Numbered from the stretch's first letter, positions 10,004 through 20,231 are shown. The stretch is DNA of 64,000 nt from Phytoactinopolyspora mesophila (GCF_010122465.1 NZ_WLZY01000011.1:1-64000), one strand, 5' to 3'. Program-made: numbers and translations. The notes: generated from the sequence alone by a model not told the origin.

Positions 10004-11974
10004 TCAGTACCATTCGTCGTCGATGGGCAGCCAGCTCTGGAAGTCGAGGTCATCCAGGGTGTTGACCTGGAGCCCGTCGTTCCAGAGCGTGTAGAGCGAG
10101 TCGCCGATCACCAGCGAACGCGTGATGGTCGTCCAGTGATACTCGGGGTTCAACTCCGGTCCGCCATGGGTGATGATTCCCTGTTCGGTGAGGGAATCCT
10201 CGTCGACGACGAGTACCAGCGCGCCCGATTCCGGCGCGGCGTCGAACGCGTCGTCGCTGTCGGCTTCCACGATTCCCATCCCGGCCACCGGAACCACCAG
10301 CTGACCGGTCTCCGGCCAGAACAGGAAGGCGTGCGGGTTGGTCTCTGCGTCGCTCCACGCGCCCTCGAGCACATGCCCGTCGAGTTTCCGCGGACTGGTG
10401 CGCTGGCTCACGTCGAAGAGAGAGACCTGCGACCCGATCATGTTGCCGGTCTCGGTTGCCTCCTGACCAACACCCACCAGCCGGCCGTCGCCCACGCCAT
10501 GCAGGTAGGACGAGTACCCGGTGATCTTCAGTTCGCCGTCGACGGACGGTGCCGCGGGGTCGGACAGGTCGAGCACGTACAGAGGGTCGACTTCGCGGAA
10601 GGTCACCACATACCCCATGTCGCCGAAGTAGCGCACGGCGTAGATACGTTCACCCTTGCCGAGCCCGCCCACGTGTCCGAGCTGTTTCAGCTCGCCGTCG
10701 CGCAAGGCAAGGGTGATCAGGTGGCTTTCGCTGGAGCTGGCGTCGTTGGCCTCGGTGGTCGTGGCCACCCGAAGCACGCCGTCGTACTCGGACATCGCGT
10801 AGCGGCCGATGATCTGACCGTCCACCTCTCCCGAGGCGAGGTACTCGGCGGCGGCGTCGCCGCGGATGTCGAACGCGTGGATCCCGGTGCTGCGCACCCC
10901 GTGCGACGGAGCGAATGCCATGTCGACAGCGGCATCCGCCGTGTCCGTGGCCGGCGTGTCGTTGTACTCACCCCAGACGGGCGTGGCCACATAGAGCTGG
11001 TCGGTGCTGGCGTAAACGGTGTCGCCGTCGGTCAGCACCCCGACCGCGTCCCCGGCTGACAACCCGTCCATGTCGAGCGTCAGGACACTGATCGTGGACA
11101 GTCCCCCGAACTCGGTCGGCCGGTTGAGCCGGTCGCAGTCCACCAGTTGTCCGCTCGTTTCCGGGCCGTCCGCCGTGACGAGGTTGTACGCCGGCAGCCA
11201 GTCCTCGATGCTCGACTCGTCGACTGCCTTGCGCATGTGTTCGAGGAGCTCATCGGGGCTCTCGGCGTTGTCGATCACCGGGAAACGCAGCGTCGGCGGG
11301 GAGCTGACGACCACCCGGACCGTGTCTCCGATGAGCCGGGCGTCCAGATAGTCGCCGTCTACACGAAGCGACGACTCGATGACCGGATTCGACGGATCGC
11401 GCAGGTCGATGAGATGCATCGTCGTCGTCATCGAATCCCACCACGACGGGTAAGAGTCGAAGGTTTCGTAGTGGACCGTGGAGTGCTCGCGAACGAAGAC
11501 CAGCGCGCGATCTCCGGAGAGGAACAGCGACGACTCTGCCCAGCCCTTGCTCAGGCTCAGTTCACCCACCTCGGACGGCTCCGAGCCCGTGACGTCCACG
11601 ATCCGAAGTGTGGGGCCAGTAGCAGTCACGATGAGCCGGCCGTCGGTTTTCACGATGTCTGGCTCATCCACCCCCGCCTCCTGCACGTTGGTGGTGGAGT
11701 ACGAGCTCGCGCCGTCGCTCGTCCCGGCAGACGTGTCGTCTGCCGCCGAGGCCTCCTCGGCGAACTCGAGGATGTCGCCTGGATATCCGACGTTGAGCCC
11801 CCACGGGCTGACCCGCTCCCGAGCCTCTTCTTTGAGATGGCTGAGCACCTCGGAACAGCTGCCGAACGAGACGAGGCCGGTGGCCGCGGCCTCATTGGCG
11901 GGAAGGACGCTGACGACGCCCAACGTACCTACGGCGATCCCACACCCGAGAACAAAACCCAATCGCTTCTGCAT
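10004..11974 (-). CDS. Secreted beta-propeller domain protein
   Basis: Exported protein of 656 aa. A hydrophobic signal segment (about residues 5-30) is followed by a mature part with the repeated strands of the bacterial beta-propeller family PF09826. Recognisable blocks are VQEAGVDEPDIVKTDG near the start of the domain and TYKDVDPLY-like strands (here TFREVDPLYVLDLSDP) further on. No catalytic motif is apparent; the family's function is unknown and is presumed to be extracellular binding. It is rich in Asp/Glu. The methyltransferase gene upstream on the same strand ends 66 bp before it. Confidence 0.8.
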   Translation of the reverse strand: MQKRLGFVLGCGIAVGTLGVVSVLPANEAAATGLVSFGSCSEVLSHLKEEARERVSPWGLNVGYPGDILEFAEEASAADDTSAGTSDGASSYSTTNVQEAGVDEPDIVKTDGRLIVTATGPTLRIVDVTGSEPSEVGELSLSKGWAESSLFLSGDRALVFVREHSTVHYETFDSYPSWWDSMTTTMHLIDLRDPSNPVIESSLRVDGDYLDARLIGDTVRVVVSSPPTLRFPVIDNAESPDELLEHMRKAVDESSIEDWLPAYNLVTADGPETSGQLVDCDRLNRPTEFGGLSTISVLTLDMDGLSAGDAVGVLTDGDTVYASTDQLYVATPVWGEYNDTPATDTADAAVDMAFAPSHGVRSTGIHAFDIRGDAAAEYLASGEVDGQIIGRYAMSEYDGVLRVATTTEANDASSSESHLITLALRDGELKQLGHVGGLGKGERIYAVRYFGDMGYVVTFREVDPLYVLDLSDPAAPSVDGELKITGYSSYLHGVGDGRLVGVGQEATETGNMIGSQVSLFDVSQRTSPRKLDGHVLEGAWSDAETNPHAFLFWPETGQLVVPVAGMGIVEADSDDAFDAAPESGALVLVVDEDSLTEQGIITHGGPELNPEYHWTTITRSLVIGDSLYTLWNDGLQVNTLDDLDFQSWLPIDDEWY

Positions 11975-12040
11975 GCAACTTCGACGCCGCCGGGTGCCGG
12001 CCGGTTCCCACGGCAGGGCCGTGCCCTGCGAATTCGCGGC

Positions 12041-12886
12041 TCAGTGTGGCAGCGTGGGACTGGGCCGCATGGCAACGGTGTAGCGGACCGGGATGACCAT
12101 ATGCAGTGTTCCGTCAGCGGTGCGCATACTTTCGAGCACTGCTGTTGCCTCGTTTCGCGCGGTCTCGAGCTCGTCAGCCGGGATGGCGTCCCAGAATGCG
12201 ATGGCGCCGTGTGAACGACTCCATCGCAGCCACTGCTCGGGGTCGTCGTAGACGATGTCGTAGGTGATGGTCTCGTGCTCGATGCTGGCGAAACCGGCGG
12301 ACTCGAGCAGCTCGGAGATCGTGTCGTCGGACTTGAACGTTCCTCCCGACGGCGTGAGCTTGGGCATACTCCCTTCTGGGATGTGGCTGAACAGTGCTCG
12401 GTGGACGGGCGCCCAGTCTGGGTTGTCCGGACCCCAGGACGAGAAAGCGAGAACTCCGCCGGGCTTCAGACGCCGGTGATACTGGGTCACGGCCTGTGCT
12501 GGGTCGGGCAGGAAGAACAGAACCTGAGCTGCCAGAATGCGATCCCACCCGGCAGGATCAGCGGGCGGGTCCTCGGCATCACCCTGTTTGGCCTCGGCAT
12601 GCGTCCAACCTCGCTCGGCAATGGCTTGTTCAACGCGTTCCACCATGCCGGCTGCCAGATCGATGCCCAGGACTCTGCCAGTGTTGCCAACGGCCTCAGC
12701 CGCGGGCAGCAGGGCCGCGCCGGTCCCACACCCGACGTCCAAGACGCGCATGCCGGGCTCGACCATCGCCTTTTCCACGAGCGTGCGTCCGAACAGGGCG
12801 AAGAACTCGGGCCCGACCTGTTCGTATTCGGCCGACGCGGCGTGGAAAGCGTCCGCTACGACGGTCTTGGTGTCCGGCTCGGACAT
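12041..12886 (-). CDS. Class I SAM-dependent methyltransferase
   Basis: Methyltransferase of 281 aa in the Methyltransf_11/UbiE-like group. Motif I VLDVGCGTG is at 48-56, an acidic residue for the ribose follows in VLGIDLAAGM, and motif IV-like residues lie around AAQVLFFLPD. Substrate is unknown. The start at 12886 has AGAGG upstream; the open frame continues 25 codons further without homology. Confidence 0.8.
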   Translation of the reverse strand: MSEPDTKTVVADAFHAASAEYEQVGPEFFALFGRTLVEKAMVEPGMRVLDVGCGTGAALLPAAEAVGNTGRVLGIDLAAGMVERVEQAIAERGWTHAEAKQGDAEDPPADPAGWDRILAAQVLFFLPDPAQAVTQYHRRLKPGGVLAFSSWGPDNPDWAPVHRALFSHIPEGSMPKLTPSGGTFKSDDTISELLESAGFASIEHETITYDIVYDDPEQWLRWSRSHGAIAFWDAIPADELETARNEATAVLESMRTADGTLHMVIPVRYTVAMRPSPTLPH

Positions 12887-13177
12887 GGGGCAACCTCTCG
12901 ATAGTGCTGTTCGCTTGGAGATCGGCCTCGGCCAGGCCACTCGTAACAGTTGAGCTGGCAACGATACGGCCGTTCACGATAATGATAACCGCTACTGTCG
13001 CGTCGCCCGTCCGGCGCCGACCGTGGGGTGCCGTACGGCGTGAGCGTCAGTGAACCGCTGTGATCACCAGTTTCGGGACGGGCGGAGACCGCTGTTGATT
13101 CAACTCGTTCGCAATGGGTAATGCCATCTCGTGACCGTTTTGTTTGGATTGCCGGAACACACAGTGGAGGCGGCATC

Positions 13178-13333
13178 ATGATCGTGCTAGGCGTAATACT
13201 GCTGGTCATAGGATTGGTGGCGAATATCGGCCTGCTCGTCACCATTGGCGTGATCCTCGCCGCGATCGGAGCCCTGCTCTTTGTCCTCGGAGCAGTCGGC
13301 CGCCCGGTGGGTGGTCGGAAGTTCTATTGGTAG
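13178..13333 (+). CDS. DUF6131 family small membrane protein
   Basis: A 51-aa protein made almost wholly of two hydrophobic helices with a glycine-rich, positively charged end (VGGRKFYW), the pattern of DUF6131 mini-proteins common in actinomycetes. The ATG at 13178 has a strong GGAGG seven bases upstream; a longer reading from 13121 has none. Function is unknown. It stands alone between the methyltransferase and the peroxiredoxin. Confidence 0.8.
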   Translation: MIVLGVILLVIGLVANIGLLVTIGVILAAIGALLFVLGAVGRPVGGRKFYW

Positions 13334-13457
13334 CTGGCTGAGCACAGGTTGAATCCATCAGTAGATGGATCCTCTCTCATCAGTGCGGGATCGGTGTGGC
13401 CCTGGCTGCGCCGATCCCGCGCCCTTGGCGCGCATGATCAGGTTGCAAGATGGGGTC

Positions 13458-13907
13458 ATGAATGTCGGAGACGAAGTACCGGATTTCGAACTTCCCGACC
13501 AGAAGGGTGAGACGCGGCGACTGAGCACCATGCTGGAGACGGGGCCAGTGGTGCTGTTCTTCTACCCAGCCGCAATGACCAAGGGATGCACCGCCGAGGT
13601 GCGTCACTTCCGTGATCTCATGGGTGAGTTCCGCGAGGTAGGTGCCCAGCCTGTTGGTGTGAGTGCCGACGAGGTGGACCGCCAGGCTGAGTTCGCGGCG
13701 CAGAACGACGTTCCGTACCCGCTGTTGAGCGACCCTGAGCGCATACTGGCGAAACAGTTCAGCGTGCAGCGACGACTGGGAATGGCGCCGCTCAAGCGGC
13801 ACACCTTCGTCATCGGGACCAACCGCCGGGTCCTCGAGGTCATCCGCAGCGAGCTGAACATGGAAGCTCACGCCGACCGCGCTCTCGAAGTGCTGCGCAC
13901 CACGTAA
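13458..13907 (+). CDS. Peroxiredoxin (BCP/AhpE-like thiol peroxidase)
   Basis: Thiol peroxidase of 149 aa that would reduce hydrogen or organic peroxides in the cytoplasm. The active-site motif PxxxTxxC is present as P37, T41 and peroxidatic Cys44. No second cysteine is seen in the protein, so it is a 1-Cys enzyme needing an external thiol. The start at ATG 13458 gives a typical N-terminus (VGDEVPDFELPDQ). It converges with the MFS gene 10 bp further on. Confidence 0.85.
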   Translation: MNVGDEVPDFELPDQKGETRRLSTMLETGPVVLFFYPAAMTKGCTAEVRHFRDLMGEFREVGAQPVGVSADEVDRQAEFAAQNDVPYPLLSDPERILAKQFSVQRRLGMAPLKRHTFVIGTNRRVLEVIRSELNMEAHADRALEVLRTT

Positions 13908-13917
13908 CCGCCGACGA

Positions 13918-15324
13918 TCACCGGGAAAGGCGGGGCACGATACGGCCGGCGACGACGATTCCCGCCGCGGCGAGACTGCTGGACAGAGCGAAGCCGGCCA
14001 GGTACGGCCAGGTGTTCGAGTAGGTCAGCAGCGCAGCGAACACCGTGCCGCTCAGGGCCAGGGCGAGAGTGGTGAACAGGGCGTCGGCAATCTGCATGGA
14101 CGAGGAGTTGCGGCCTTGCTCCTCCGGCGTGGAAAGGGAGAGAACCAGCACGGACAGCGTCGGATACACCAACCCCATGCCGAGTCCGCCGAAGGCCCAC
14201 AGGGCGATGCCCAGTGGGATGGGCACGGCGGCCACCACCAGCAGACCTGTACCGAATATTCCTACGGTCAGCAGCGTCATACCGATCCGGAGCCGCTGCC
14301 GCCGGTCGGGCAAGAAGCCGCGTCCTTGCAGCCACGAGGCGAACGACCACGTCACCGCGCTGATGGTGAGAACCAAACCGGCCAGCGCCGGGGAAAGTCC
14401 ATGCTCCCGGACCAGGAGCAGCGGAATGAACACCTCGGCGCCGAGAAAGGCAGCTGCTGCCAGGCCTCGGAGCATCACGAGCGCGGGCAGGCCATGGGCG
14501 GCGCGGAAGGTGCCCGAAGGCAGTAGCCGGGCCACTGACATCGCGACCCCGATGCCGCCGATCCCGAGCAGAAGTGCGGCGACGACGATGGACGACTGGC
14601 CGGCCATGTGCAGGGTGCATGCGCTGAGGCCGGCCACTGTGGCCCAGGCCAGGCGCCCTGTAAGCAGGGCCGAGCGCAAGCTGCCTGATCCTCCTCCATC
14701 GAGCTGCCGGAGGCCGGGCCGCAACGACATTGTCGCCAGGGGCACGAGTCCGGCCACGCTGAGAAAGACCCACCGCCAGCCGATGTGTTCAACGATGAGC
14801 CCGCTGATCGTCGGCCCGATGAGCGCGGGAAGCACCCAGGCGGCGGCGAACGCGGCGAAGATCCGCGGGCGCAGGTGCTCCGGATACACACGCGCGACGA
14901 GCACGTAGAGGGCCACGAGCATCTGGCCGGAGCCGAGACCTTGGATGCCGCGTCCCACGGCGACCATGGCCATGGACGGTGCCAGCCCGGCGATCACGAT
15001 CCCAGCGGCGAACAACGCCGAGCCTGCCAGGAGCGGTCGAGCCGGTCCGCGAGCATCTGTCCAGCCACCGGAGAAGGCCATCCCGATCAAGGAGGTGGCC
15101 AGTGGTGCTCCGAACGCAAGGCCATACAGGTTGAGACCACCGATCGCTTCCGCGACGGCCGGCATCGCCGTGGTGACCGCGAGCGACTGGTACGCCATCA
15201 GGGTGACCAGCGACACCGCTCCGACAGTGACCGCGGCATGCGCGCGATCGAAGATGCGTTCCGGTCCCGATGCGGGTTGTGCGGGTTCTACGACCGTTCG
15301 CGCGGGCCGGTCCGTCGTCGTCAT
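13918..15324 (-). CDS. MFS transporter, probable drug exporter
   Basis: Major facilitator superfamily protein of 468 aa with about 12-14 membrane helices. It carries the motif-C-like region typical of exporters and an acidic/arginine loop GGWTDARGPARP after helix 2 in place of motif A. It is preceded by a promoter whose -35/-10 spacer carries a near-consensus SoxR box (see the feature at 15332-15362), so expression is probably induced by redox-active compounds. The ATG lies only 7 nt after the -10 box, predicting a leaderless mRNA. The AEC carrier gene lies upstream on the same strand. Confidence 0.85.
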   Translation of the reverse strand: MTTTDRPARTVVEPAQPASGPERIFDRAHAAVTVGAVSLVTLMAYQSLAVTTAMPAVAEAIGGLNLYGLAFGAPLATSLIGMAFSGGWTDARGPARPLLAGSALFAAGIVIAGLAPSMAMVAVGRGIQGLGSGQMLVALYVLVARVYPEHLRPRIFAAFAAAWVLPALIGPTISGLIVEHIGWRWVFLSVAGLVPLATMSLRPGLRQLDGGGSGSLRSALLTGRLAWATVAGLSACTLHMAGQSSIVVAALLLGIGGIGVAMSVARLLPSGTFRAAHGLPALVMLRGLAAAAFLGAEVFIPLLLVREHGLSPALAGLVLTISAVTWSFASWLQGRGFLPDRRQRLRIGMTLLTVGIFGTGLLVVAAVPIPLGIALWAFGGLGMGLVYPTLSVLVLSLSTPEEQGRNSSSMQIADALFTTLALALSGTVFAALLTYSNTWPYLAGFALSSSLAAAGIVVAGRIVPRLSR

Positions 15325-15331
15325 CGGCCAG

Positions 15332-15362
15332 ACACTAGGACCTCAACTTAACTTGAGGTCAA
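15332..15362 (-). promoter_or_regulatory. MerR-type (SoxR-box) promoter of the MFS gene
   Basis: Read on the minus strand: -35 TTGACC (15362-15357), a 19-bp spacer, -10 TAGTGT (15337-15332). The spacer contains an 18-bp dyad at 15341-15358, CCTCAACTTAACTTGAGG on the plus strand, one base from the enterobacterial SoxR box CCTCAAGTTAACTTGAGG. A dyad in an overlong 19-bp spacer is the hallmark of MerR/SoxR promoters. The predicted transcription start falls on the MFS start codon. Confidence 0.75.
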
Positions 15363-15371
15363 GGGGTGTGC

Positions 15372-16295
15372 TCAGGCGAGCAGCGCGGCGATGATCAGGA
15401 TCGAGATGCCGGAGAGGAGAGTGGTGACGAAGATCGCGTCGCGCGCCAGGGCTACTCCGGTCTGGTAACGGACCGCGTACACGTACACGTTCTGGGCGCT
15501 GGGCAGCGCTGCGGCTATGGTCACGGCCAGCAGCCAGATGTCGTCGAGCCCGAGCAGGAACCGACCGACCAAGAACGCGACCACCGGCTGGACCACCAGC
15601 TTGAGAACGCTGATGAGCGCGACGTCCCGTGCCGAGCCGCCTGCCCCCGGCCGGGGAGCGCCGTGCAGTGAAGCGCCATACACGATCAGCGCCGCCGGAA
15701 TTGCCAACCCGGCGACCAGTTCGGTGGGACGTTCGATGACGACCGGCAGCTCAGCGCCGACGGCCGACACCGCGATGCCCAGGAACGACGCGATGGTCAC
15801 CGGATTGCGAAAGGGCAATGCCAGCACCGATCTCCACGTGGGCCGGCGTCCGGATTGGACGGTGTCGAGTACTGCGAACGAGATCGGCGCCATGACGACG
15901 AGCTGGAGCAGCATCACCGGTGCCACATACGAGCCGTCACCGAGCACATAGACCGCGATCGGGATGCCCAGATTGCCGGCGTTCACGTACGAGCTGGCCA
16001 GCGCTCCAACAGCGAGGGGCCCGGTAGGCCTGCGCCACAGAAACCGGGCGAGGAGAACGTACCCCGACGCCGCGATCACCACGCCAGATCCGATCGCCAG
16101 CAGAGCCGACGAGAAGAGCGTCGTCACATCGGCGGTCGAGAGGGTGACGAACAACAGCGCCGGGATGCCGACGGTGAAGACCACCCGGGACAGGACCACC
16201 TGGGCTTCCGTGTCGAGGACGCGCACACGCCCGAGGACGTAACCCAGAGCGATGACGATGGCGATGACGCCGAAACCCTCGAAGACGCCCTGCAC
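15372..16295 (-). CDS. AEC family transporter (auxin efflux carrier type)
   Basis: Membrane carrier of 307 aa with about ten hydrophobic segments, divided by a short cytoplasmic loop near residue 150-160 as in AEC permeases. Bacterial members move small organic acids such as malate or malonate; the substrate here is not known. An asparagine/proline-rich stretch (SSYVNAGNLGIPIAVYVLGD) matches the family's conserved half. It is followed by the MFS gene, which has its own promoter, and lies downstream of phosphoketolase on the same strand. Confidence 0.8.
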   Translation of the reverse strand: MQGVFEGFGVIAIVIALGYVLGRVRVLDTEAQVVLSRVVFTVGIPALLFVTLSTADVTTLFSSALLAIGSGVVIAASGYVLLARFLWRRPTGPLAVGALASSYVNAGNLGIPIAVYVLGDGSYVAPVMLLQLVVMAPISFAVLDTVQSGRRPTWRSVLALPFRNPVTIASFLGIAVSAVGAELPVVIERPTELVAGLAIPAALIVYGASLHGAPRPGAGGSARDVALISVLKLVVQPVVAFLVGRFLLGLDDIWLLAVTIAAALPSAQNVYVYAVRYQTGVALARDAIFVTTLLSGISILIIAALLA

Positions 16296-16388
16296 CGTGT
16301 CCTTCTCTGCGTTTGCCTGCGGCCGCCCTGCTGGCGGCTGGCCATGTCACCAGCGTCAGCAGTCTATGGCGGCCGCGGGTCAGAAGGG

Positions 16389-18782
16389 TCAGCTGGGGCC
16401 GGGCCACCGCCAATCGCGCACCTCGGGGATGTCGGTGCCGTGTTCACGGGTGTAGTCACGGGCCCGCAACCGGGCGTCGACCATCTGCTGCCGTACTCCC
16501 GCGGCATTTCGGCCGAGCCGGGGCACCCGGTCGATGACATCGATCACCAGGTGATAGCGGTCCAGATCGTTCAGCATCACCATGTCGAACGGGGTGGTGG
16601 TTGTGCCCTCTTCCTTGTAGCCGCGGACATGCAGGTTGCCGTGGTTCGTGCGGCGATATGTCAGCCGGTGGATGAGCCACGGATAGCCGTGATACGCGAA
16701 GATGATCGGCCGGTCAGGGGTAAACAGGGCGTCGAACTCGGCGTCGGGCAGTCCGTGCGGGTGTTCACGGGCATCCTGCAGCCGCATCAGGTCGACGACG
16801 TTCACTACGCGGATCTTCAAGTCCGGGAAGTGTTCGCGGAGCAAGTCCACGGCGGCGAGAGTCTCGATGGTGGGCACGTCGCCCGCGCTGGCGAGAACGA
16901 CGTCAGGATCAACGTTGCCTCCGCCGGTGCTGGCCCATTCCCAGATGCCGATGCCGCGTGTGCAATGGGCGACCGCCTCATCCATGGTCAACCATTGGGC
17001 CTGCTCTTGTTTGCCGGCGACGACGACGTTGACCAGATCATGACTACGCAGGCATTGGTCGTAGGTCGCCAGCAGGGTGTTCGCGTCCGGTGGCAGATAG
17101 ACCCGGATGACGTCGGCCTTCTTGTTGACGACGTGGTCGATGAAACCGGGATCCTGGTGCGTGAAGCCGTTGTGATCCTGCCGCCACACGTGGGACGAAA
17201 GCAGGTAGTTGAGCGAAGGGATCGGCGCTCGCCATGGCAGTTGCCGGGTGACCTTCAGCCACTTGGCGTGCTGATTGAACATGGCATCGACGATGTGGAT
17301 GAACGCCTCGTAGCTGTTGAAGATGCCGTGCCGGCCCGTCAGCACGTACCCCTCGAGCCAGCCCTGACACTGATGCTCCGACAGCATCTCGGTGACCCGG
17401 CCGGTGCGGGACAGATGCTGATCGGTGGGGAGTATCTCGGCGTTCCACGTCTTCCCGCCGGTCTCGACCGCACCGTTGAGCCGGTTGGAGAGCGTCTCGT
17501 CGGGTCCGAAGACGCGGAAGTTGTCCGGGTTCGCTTCGACGACCGCGCCGAGCCAGTCGCCGAGCACTCGGGTTGCCTCGGCATTGACGGCGCCAGGAGC
17601 GGGTACGTCGACCGCGTGGTGGCGGAAGTCGCCGAGTCTCAGGTCCCGGCTGAGCAGTCCGCCGTTGGCGTGCGGGTTGGCACTCATGCGCCGCTGCCCC
17701 GCGGGATTGAGCTGCGCCACGTCGGCACTGAGCATGCCCTGCTCGTCGAACAGCTCTTCCGGCCGGTAGGACCGCATCCATGCCTCGAGCATGTGCCGGT
17801 ACTCTTCGTTGTCCCGGACACCGGACATCGGCACCTGATGGGAGCGCCAGCTATTGGCTACCGGCTGGCCGTCGACCTCTTGTGGCCCGGTCCACCCTTT
17901 TGGTGTCCGGAAGACGATGGCGGGCCACTGCACGGCGGTTGTGCTGCCCTTGCGGGCGTCTTCCTGAATCCCGGCGATCTCGTCCAGCACGGTGTCGAGC
18001 ATTGTGGCGAAGCGCCGGTGGATGTCGGCCGGCTTCTCGTCATCGAATCCGGCTTCGAACCAGTACGGCTTGTGACCGTAGCCCTTGAGCAGCGACTTCA
18101 GCTCGTCCTGCGGAATGCGGTCGAAAAGCGTCGGGTTGGCGATCTTGTAGCCGTTGAGGTGCAGGATCGGTAGGACGGCACCGTCCTGAGCGGGATTGAT
18201 GAACTTGTTGCTGTGCCACGACGTCGCCAGCGGCCCGGTCTCGGCTTCGCCGTCGCCGATGACGGCCGCGACGACCAGTCCAGGATTGTCGAAGGCGGCG
18301 CCGTAGGCGTGGGACAGCGCGTACCCGAGCTCGCCTCCTTCATGGATGGAGCCCGGTGTCTCAGGTGCAACGTGGCTGGGCACGCCGCCGGGGTAGGAGA
18401 ACTGGTGGAACAGCGCGCGCAGCCCGTCCGCGTCGGGACCCACGTGAGAGTAGACCTCGCTATAGGTGCCCTCCAGCCACGACGCCGCGACGAGCGCGGG
18501 CCCGCCGTGACCGGGCCCACAGATGTAGATCATGTCGGCGTCGCGTTCGATGATGGTCCGGTTCAGGTGGGCGTAGAGAAAACTCAGCCCTGGGCAGGTG
18601 CCCCAATGGCCAAGGAGCCGCGGCTTGATGTGTTCGACCTCGAGGGGCTCCCGGAGCAGCGGATTGTCCAGCAGATAGATCTGCCCGACCGACAGATAGT
18701 TGGCCGCCCGCCACCAGGCGTCGATCCGTGCCAATGTGTCGTCATCGGGGGACCGGTTCTTGGATGCGTTCTTCCTCAGCAT
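16389..18782 (-). CDS. xfp: Phosphoketolase (xylulose 5-phosphate/fructose 6-phosphate)
   Basis: Thiamine-diphosphate enzyme of 797 aa, the full family length. It splits xylulose 5-phosphate (and often fructose 6-phosphate) with phosphate into acetyl phosphate and a shorter sugar phosphate. The TPP-binding block GDGEAETGP is at about 155-163, with the family blocks GHWGTCPGL and GPGHGGPA before it and the C-terminal [14 protein letters not shown]. The start has AAGGAG nine bases upstream. A TGTGT-N7-ACACA dyad lies 24 bp upstream. It probably feeds acetyl phosphate into central metabolism, fitting the lactate genes earlier in the window. Confidence 0.93.
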   Translation of the reverse strand: MLRKNASKNRSPDDDTLARIDAWWRAANYLSVGQIYLLDNPLLREPLEVEHIKPRLLGHWGTCPGLSFLYAHLNRTIIERDADMIYICGPGHGGPALVAASWLEGTYSEVYSHVGPDADGLRALFHQFSYPGGVPSHVAPETPGSIHEGGELGYALSHAYGAAFDNPGLVVAAVIGDGEAETGPLATSWHSNKFINPAQDGAVLPILHLNGYKIANPTLFDRIPQDELKSLLKGYGHKPYWFEAGFDDEKPADIHRRFATMLDTVLDEIAGIQEDARKGSTTAVQWPAIVFRTPKGWTGPQEVDGQPVANSWRSHQVPMSGVRDNEEYRHMLEAWMRSYRPEELFDEQGMLSADVAQLNPAGQRRMSANPHANGGLLSRDLRLGDFRHHAVDVPAPGAVNAEATRVLGDWLGAVVEANPDNFRVFGPDETLSNRLNGAVETGGKTWNAEILPTDQHLSRTGRVTEMLSEHQCQGWLEGYVLTGRHGIFNSYEAFIHIVDAMFNQHAKWLKVTRQLPWRAPIPSLNYLLSSHVWRQDHNGFTHQDPGFIDHVVNKKADVIRVYLPPDANTLLATYDQCLRSHDLVNVVVAGKQEQAQWLTMDEAVAHCTRGIGIWEWASTGGGNVDPDVVLASAGDVPTIETLAAVDLLREHFPDLKIRVVNVVDLMRLQDAREHPHGLPDAEFDALFTPDRPIIFAYHGYPWLIHRLTYRRTNHGNLHVRGYKEEGTTTTPFDMVMLNDLDRYHLVIDVIDRVPRLGRNAAGVRQQMVDARLRARDYTREHGTDIPEVRDWRWPGPS

Positions 18783-18805
18783 CGATCGAGGCTCCTTAGC
18801 GCTGT

Positions 18806-18822
18806 TGTGTGATCTCTACACA
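18806..18822. promoter_or_regulatory. Possible operator upstream of phosphoketolase
   Basis: A 17-bp dyad, TGTGTGATCTCTACACA, ends 40 bp upstream of the phosphoketolase start. The shape (TGTGT-N7-ACACA) is close to CRP/FNR- or GntR-type sites. No regulator gene is adjacent, so this is a weak prediction. Confidence 0.35.
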
Positions 18823-18994
18823 GCCTTGTATCGCCGCTTCCCACCGTCTACCCCCAAAGGTCCCTTCTTAGTCGGGTACCTTGGCGTGCCGATTCGGTCC
18901 TTAACGGACATATGTTTGTGTGTGCGCGTGCTTGTTAGGCAACCGATGCGGTTCCGGCATGGTGAGAACCCGGGCCGTATGACAAGCTGCGCTC

Positions 18995-20029
18995 ATGAAG
19001 CGAACACGGACGCTGCGAGCGATCGGTGCGGCAGGCCTGGTGCTGGCGCTGACCGGTTGTATCAAGATGGATATGGACCTGACAGTCAACGCTGACGACA
19101 CCGTCGACGGCACGATGATCTTCGGGTTCAACAAAGAGATGTCCGACATGATGGGCGAAGAAGCCGACATGTTCGACGGCATGATGGACGAGCTTCTCGA
19201 TATGGATCTCGGGGAGGACGCACCCGACGACGTCACTGTCGAGCCCTATGACGATGGCACCTTCATCGGCCAGGAGATGACCTTCCAGGGAGTGGCGCTC
19301 GACGAGTTCGGCGGCGACGACGCCACGTCCGAGTTGCGTCTGACCCGCGAGGGCGACGAGTTCGTCTTCGAGGGCGACATGGATATGTCGGACACCGGAG
19401 AGATGGGTGACATTCCGCCGGGCATGCTCGAAGGCATGATGGAGTTCGACATGCGCGTGAGCATCACGTTCCCGGGTGAGGTGCTCGAGCACAACGGCGA
19501 CTTGAGTGGCACCACCGTCACGTGGGTGCCCGAGATGGGTGAGACCAACGACATGTACGCCCGGGCCAGCGAGTCTGGTGGTGGCGGCGGCATGCCGGTC
19601 TGGTTGTGGATCGTGATCGGCGTAGTTGTGGTGGCCGGGCTGGTGGCCTTGCTCTTCCTGTTCTCGCGCGGCAAAACTGAGCCGGCGGTAGCGGGTGACG
19701 CGCCGGCACCGCCCCCGTCGCCGGAGGGTGCTGGTCCGGTACCGCCCGCCCCCGGTGGAGCGGGTGCCGCGGCGGCCGCCGCTCCACCGGCCGCGCCGGT
19801 CGGGGAGCCAGCGGTCGACGAAGCGCCGGCTCCGCAGGCAGCCGAGCCCGTGGACGAGCCTCCGGCCCCAGCCGACGACGTGCCGTTGGCCGCGCCCGGG
19901 CCCGACCCGTCGGCGGCGCGGGAACCTGAGGCCGCACCGGCGCCGGATGCTGAGCCGGAGGGCTCGGCCGAACCGGCCCCGGACGCAGACGAGGCCGCCG
20001 GCACCGGCGAGCAGGAGGAAGATCGCTAG
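18995..20029 (+). CDS. LppM family lipoprotein
   Basis: Lipoprotein of 344 aa. The signal peptide ends in the lipobox LTGC with lipidated Cys22. The LppM (DUF3153) domain spans about 23-190 and is unusually rich in Met and Asp. A single membrane helix follows near 198-222, then a 120-residue Pro/Ala/Glu tail predicted to be cytoplasmic. In Mycobacterium tuberculosis LppM influences cell-envelope lipids and phagosome behaviour; here only the fold is inferred. A clear terminator follows the gene. Confidence 0.8.
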   Translation: MKRTRTLRAIGAAGLVLALTGCIKMDMDLTVNADDTVDGTMIFGFNKEMSDMMGEEADMFDGMMDELLDMDLGEDAPDDVTVEPYDDGTFIGQEMTFQGVALDEFGGDDATSELRLTREGDEFVFEGDMDMSDTGEMGDIPPGMLEGMMEFDMRVSITFPGEVLEHNGDLSGTTVTWVPEMGETNDMYARASESGGGGGMPVWLWIVIGVVVVAGLVALLFLFSRGKTEPAVAGDAPAPPPSPEGAGPVPPAPGGAGAAAAAAPPAAPVGEPAVDEAPAPQAAEPVDEPPAPADDVPLAAPGPDPSAAREPEAAPAPDAEPEGSAEPAPDADEAAGTGEQEEDR

Positions 20030-20120
20030 GGACGCGGACCGGAAGTCCATACGGGCTCTCCGTGGCCCCTGCTGAGGATCGATGGACTCTCCAGTCAGAT
20101 CGCCGCAGCCGTAGGTCCTG

Positions 20121-20176
20121 ATCGGGTGTCGTTCGCCCACCTTGCCGGTGGGTGAGCGGCACCCGATTCTTTTGTT
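20121..20176 (+). terminator. Intrinsic terminator after lppM
   Basis: A strong interrupted stem, ATCGGGTG...CGCCCACC / GGTGGGTG...CACCCGAT (20121-20167), with loop TTGCC, followed by TCTTTTGTT. It lies about 95 bp after the LppM stop codon and is the best conventional terminator in the window. Confidence 0.7.
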
Positions 20177-20231
20177 GAGCGGCGGTGCTGTTCGGCGGTC
20201 CTCTGTCGCTGCCGACGCCTGGCACCGGTGG

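Noticed and set aside
12978-12989. GATAATGATAAC as a Zur or Fur box upstream of the methyltransferase
   Set aside because: Only a partial match with no dyad symmetry and no metal-related gene next to it.
15855-18173. Open frame of 772 codons on the plus strand
   Set aside because: It is antisense to the AEC carrier and phosphoketolase genes, has no recognisable domain, and arises from the strong third-position GC bias.
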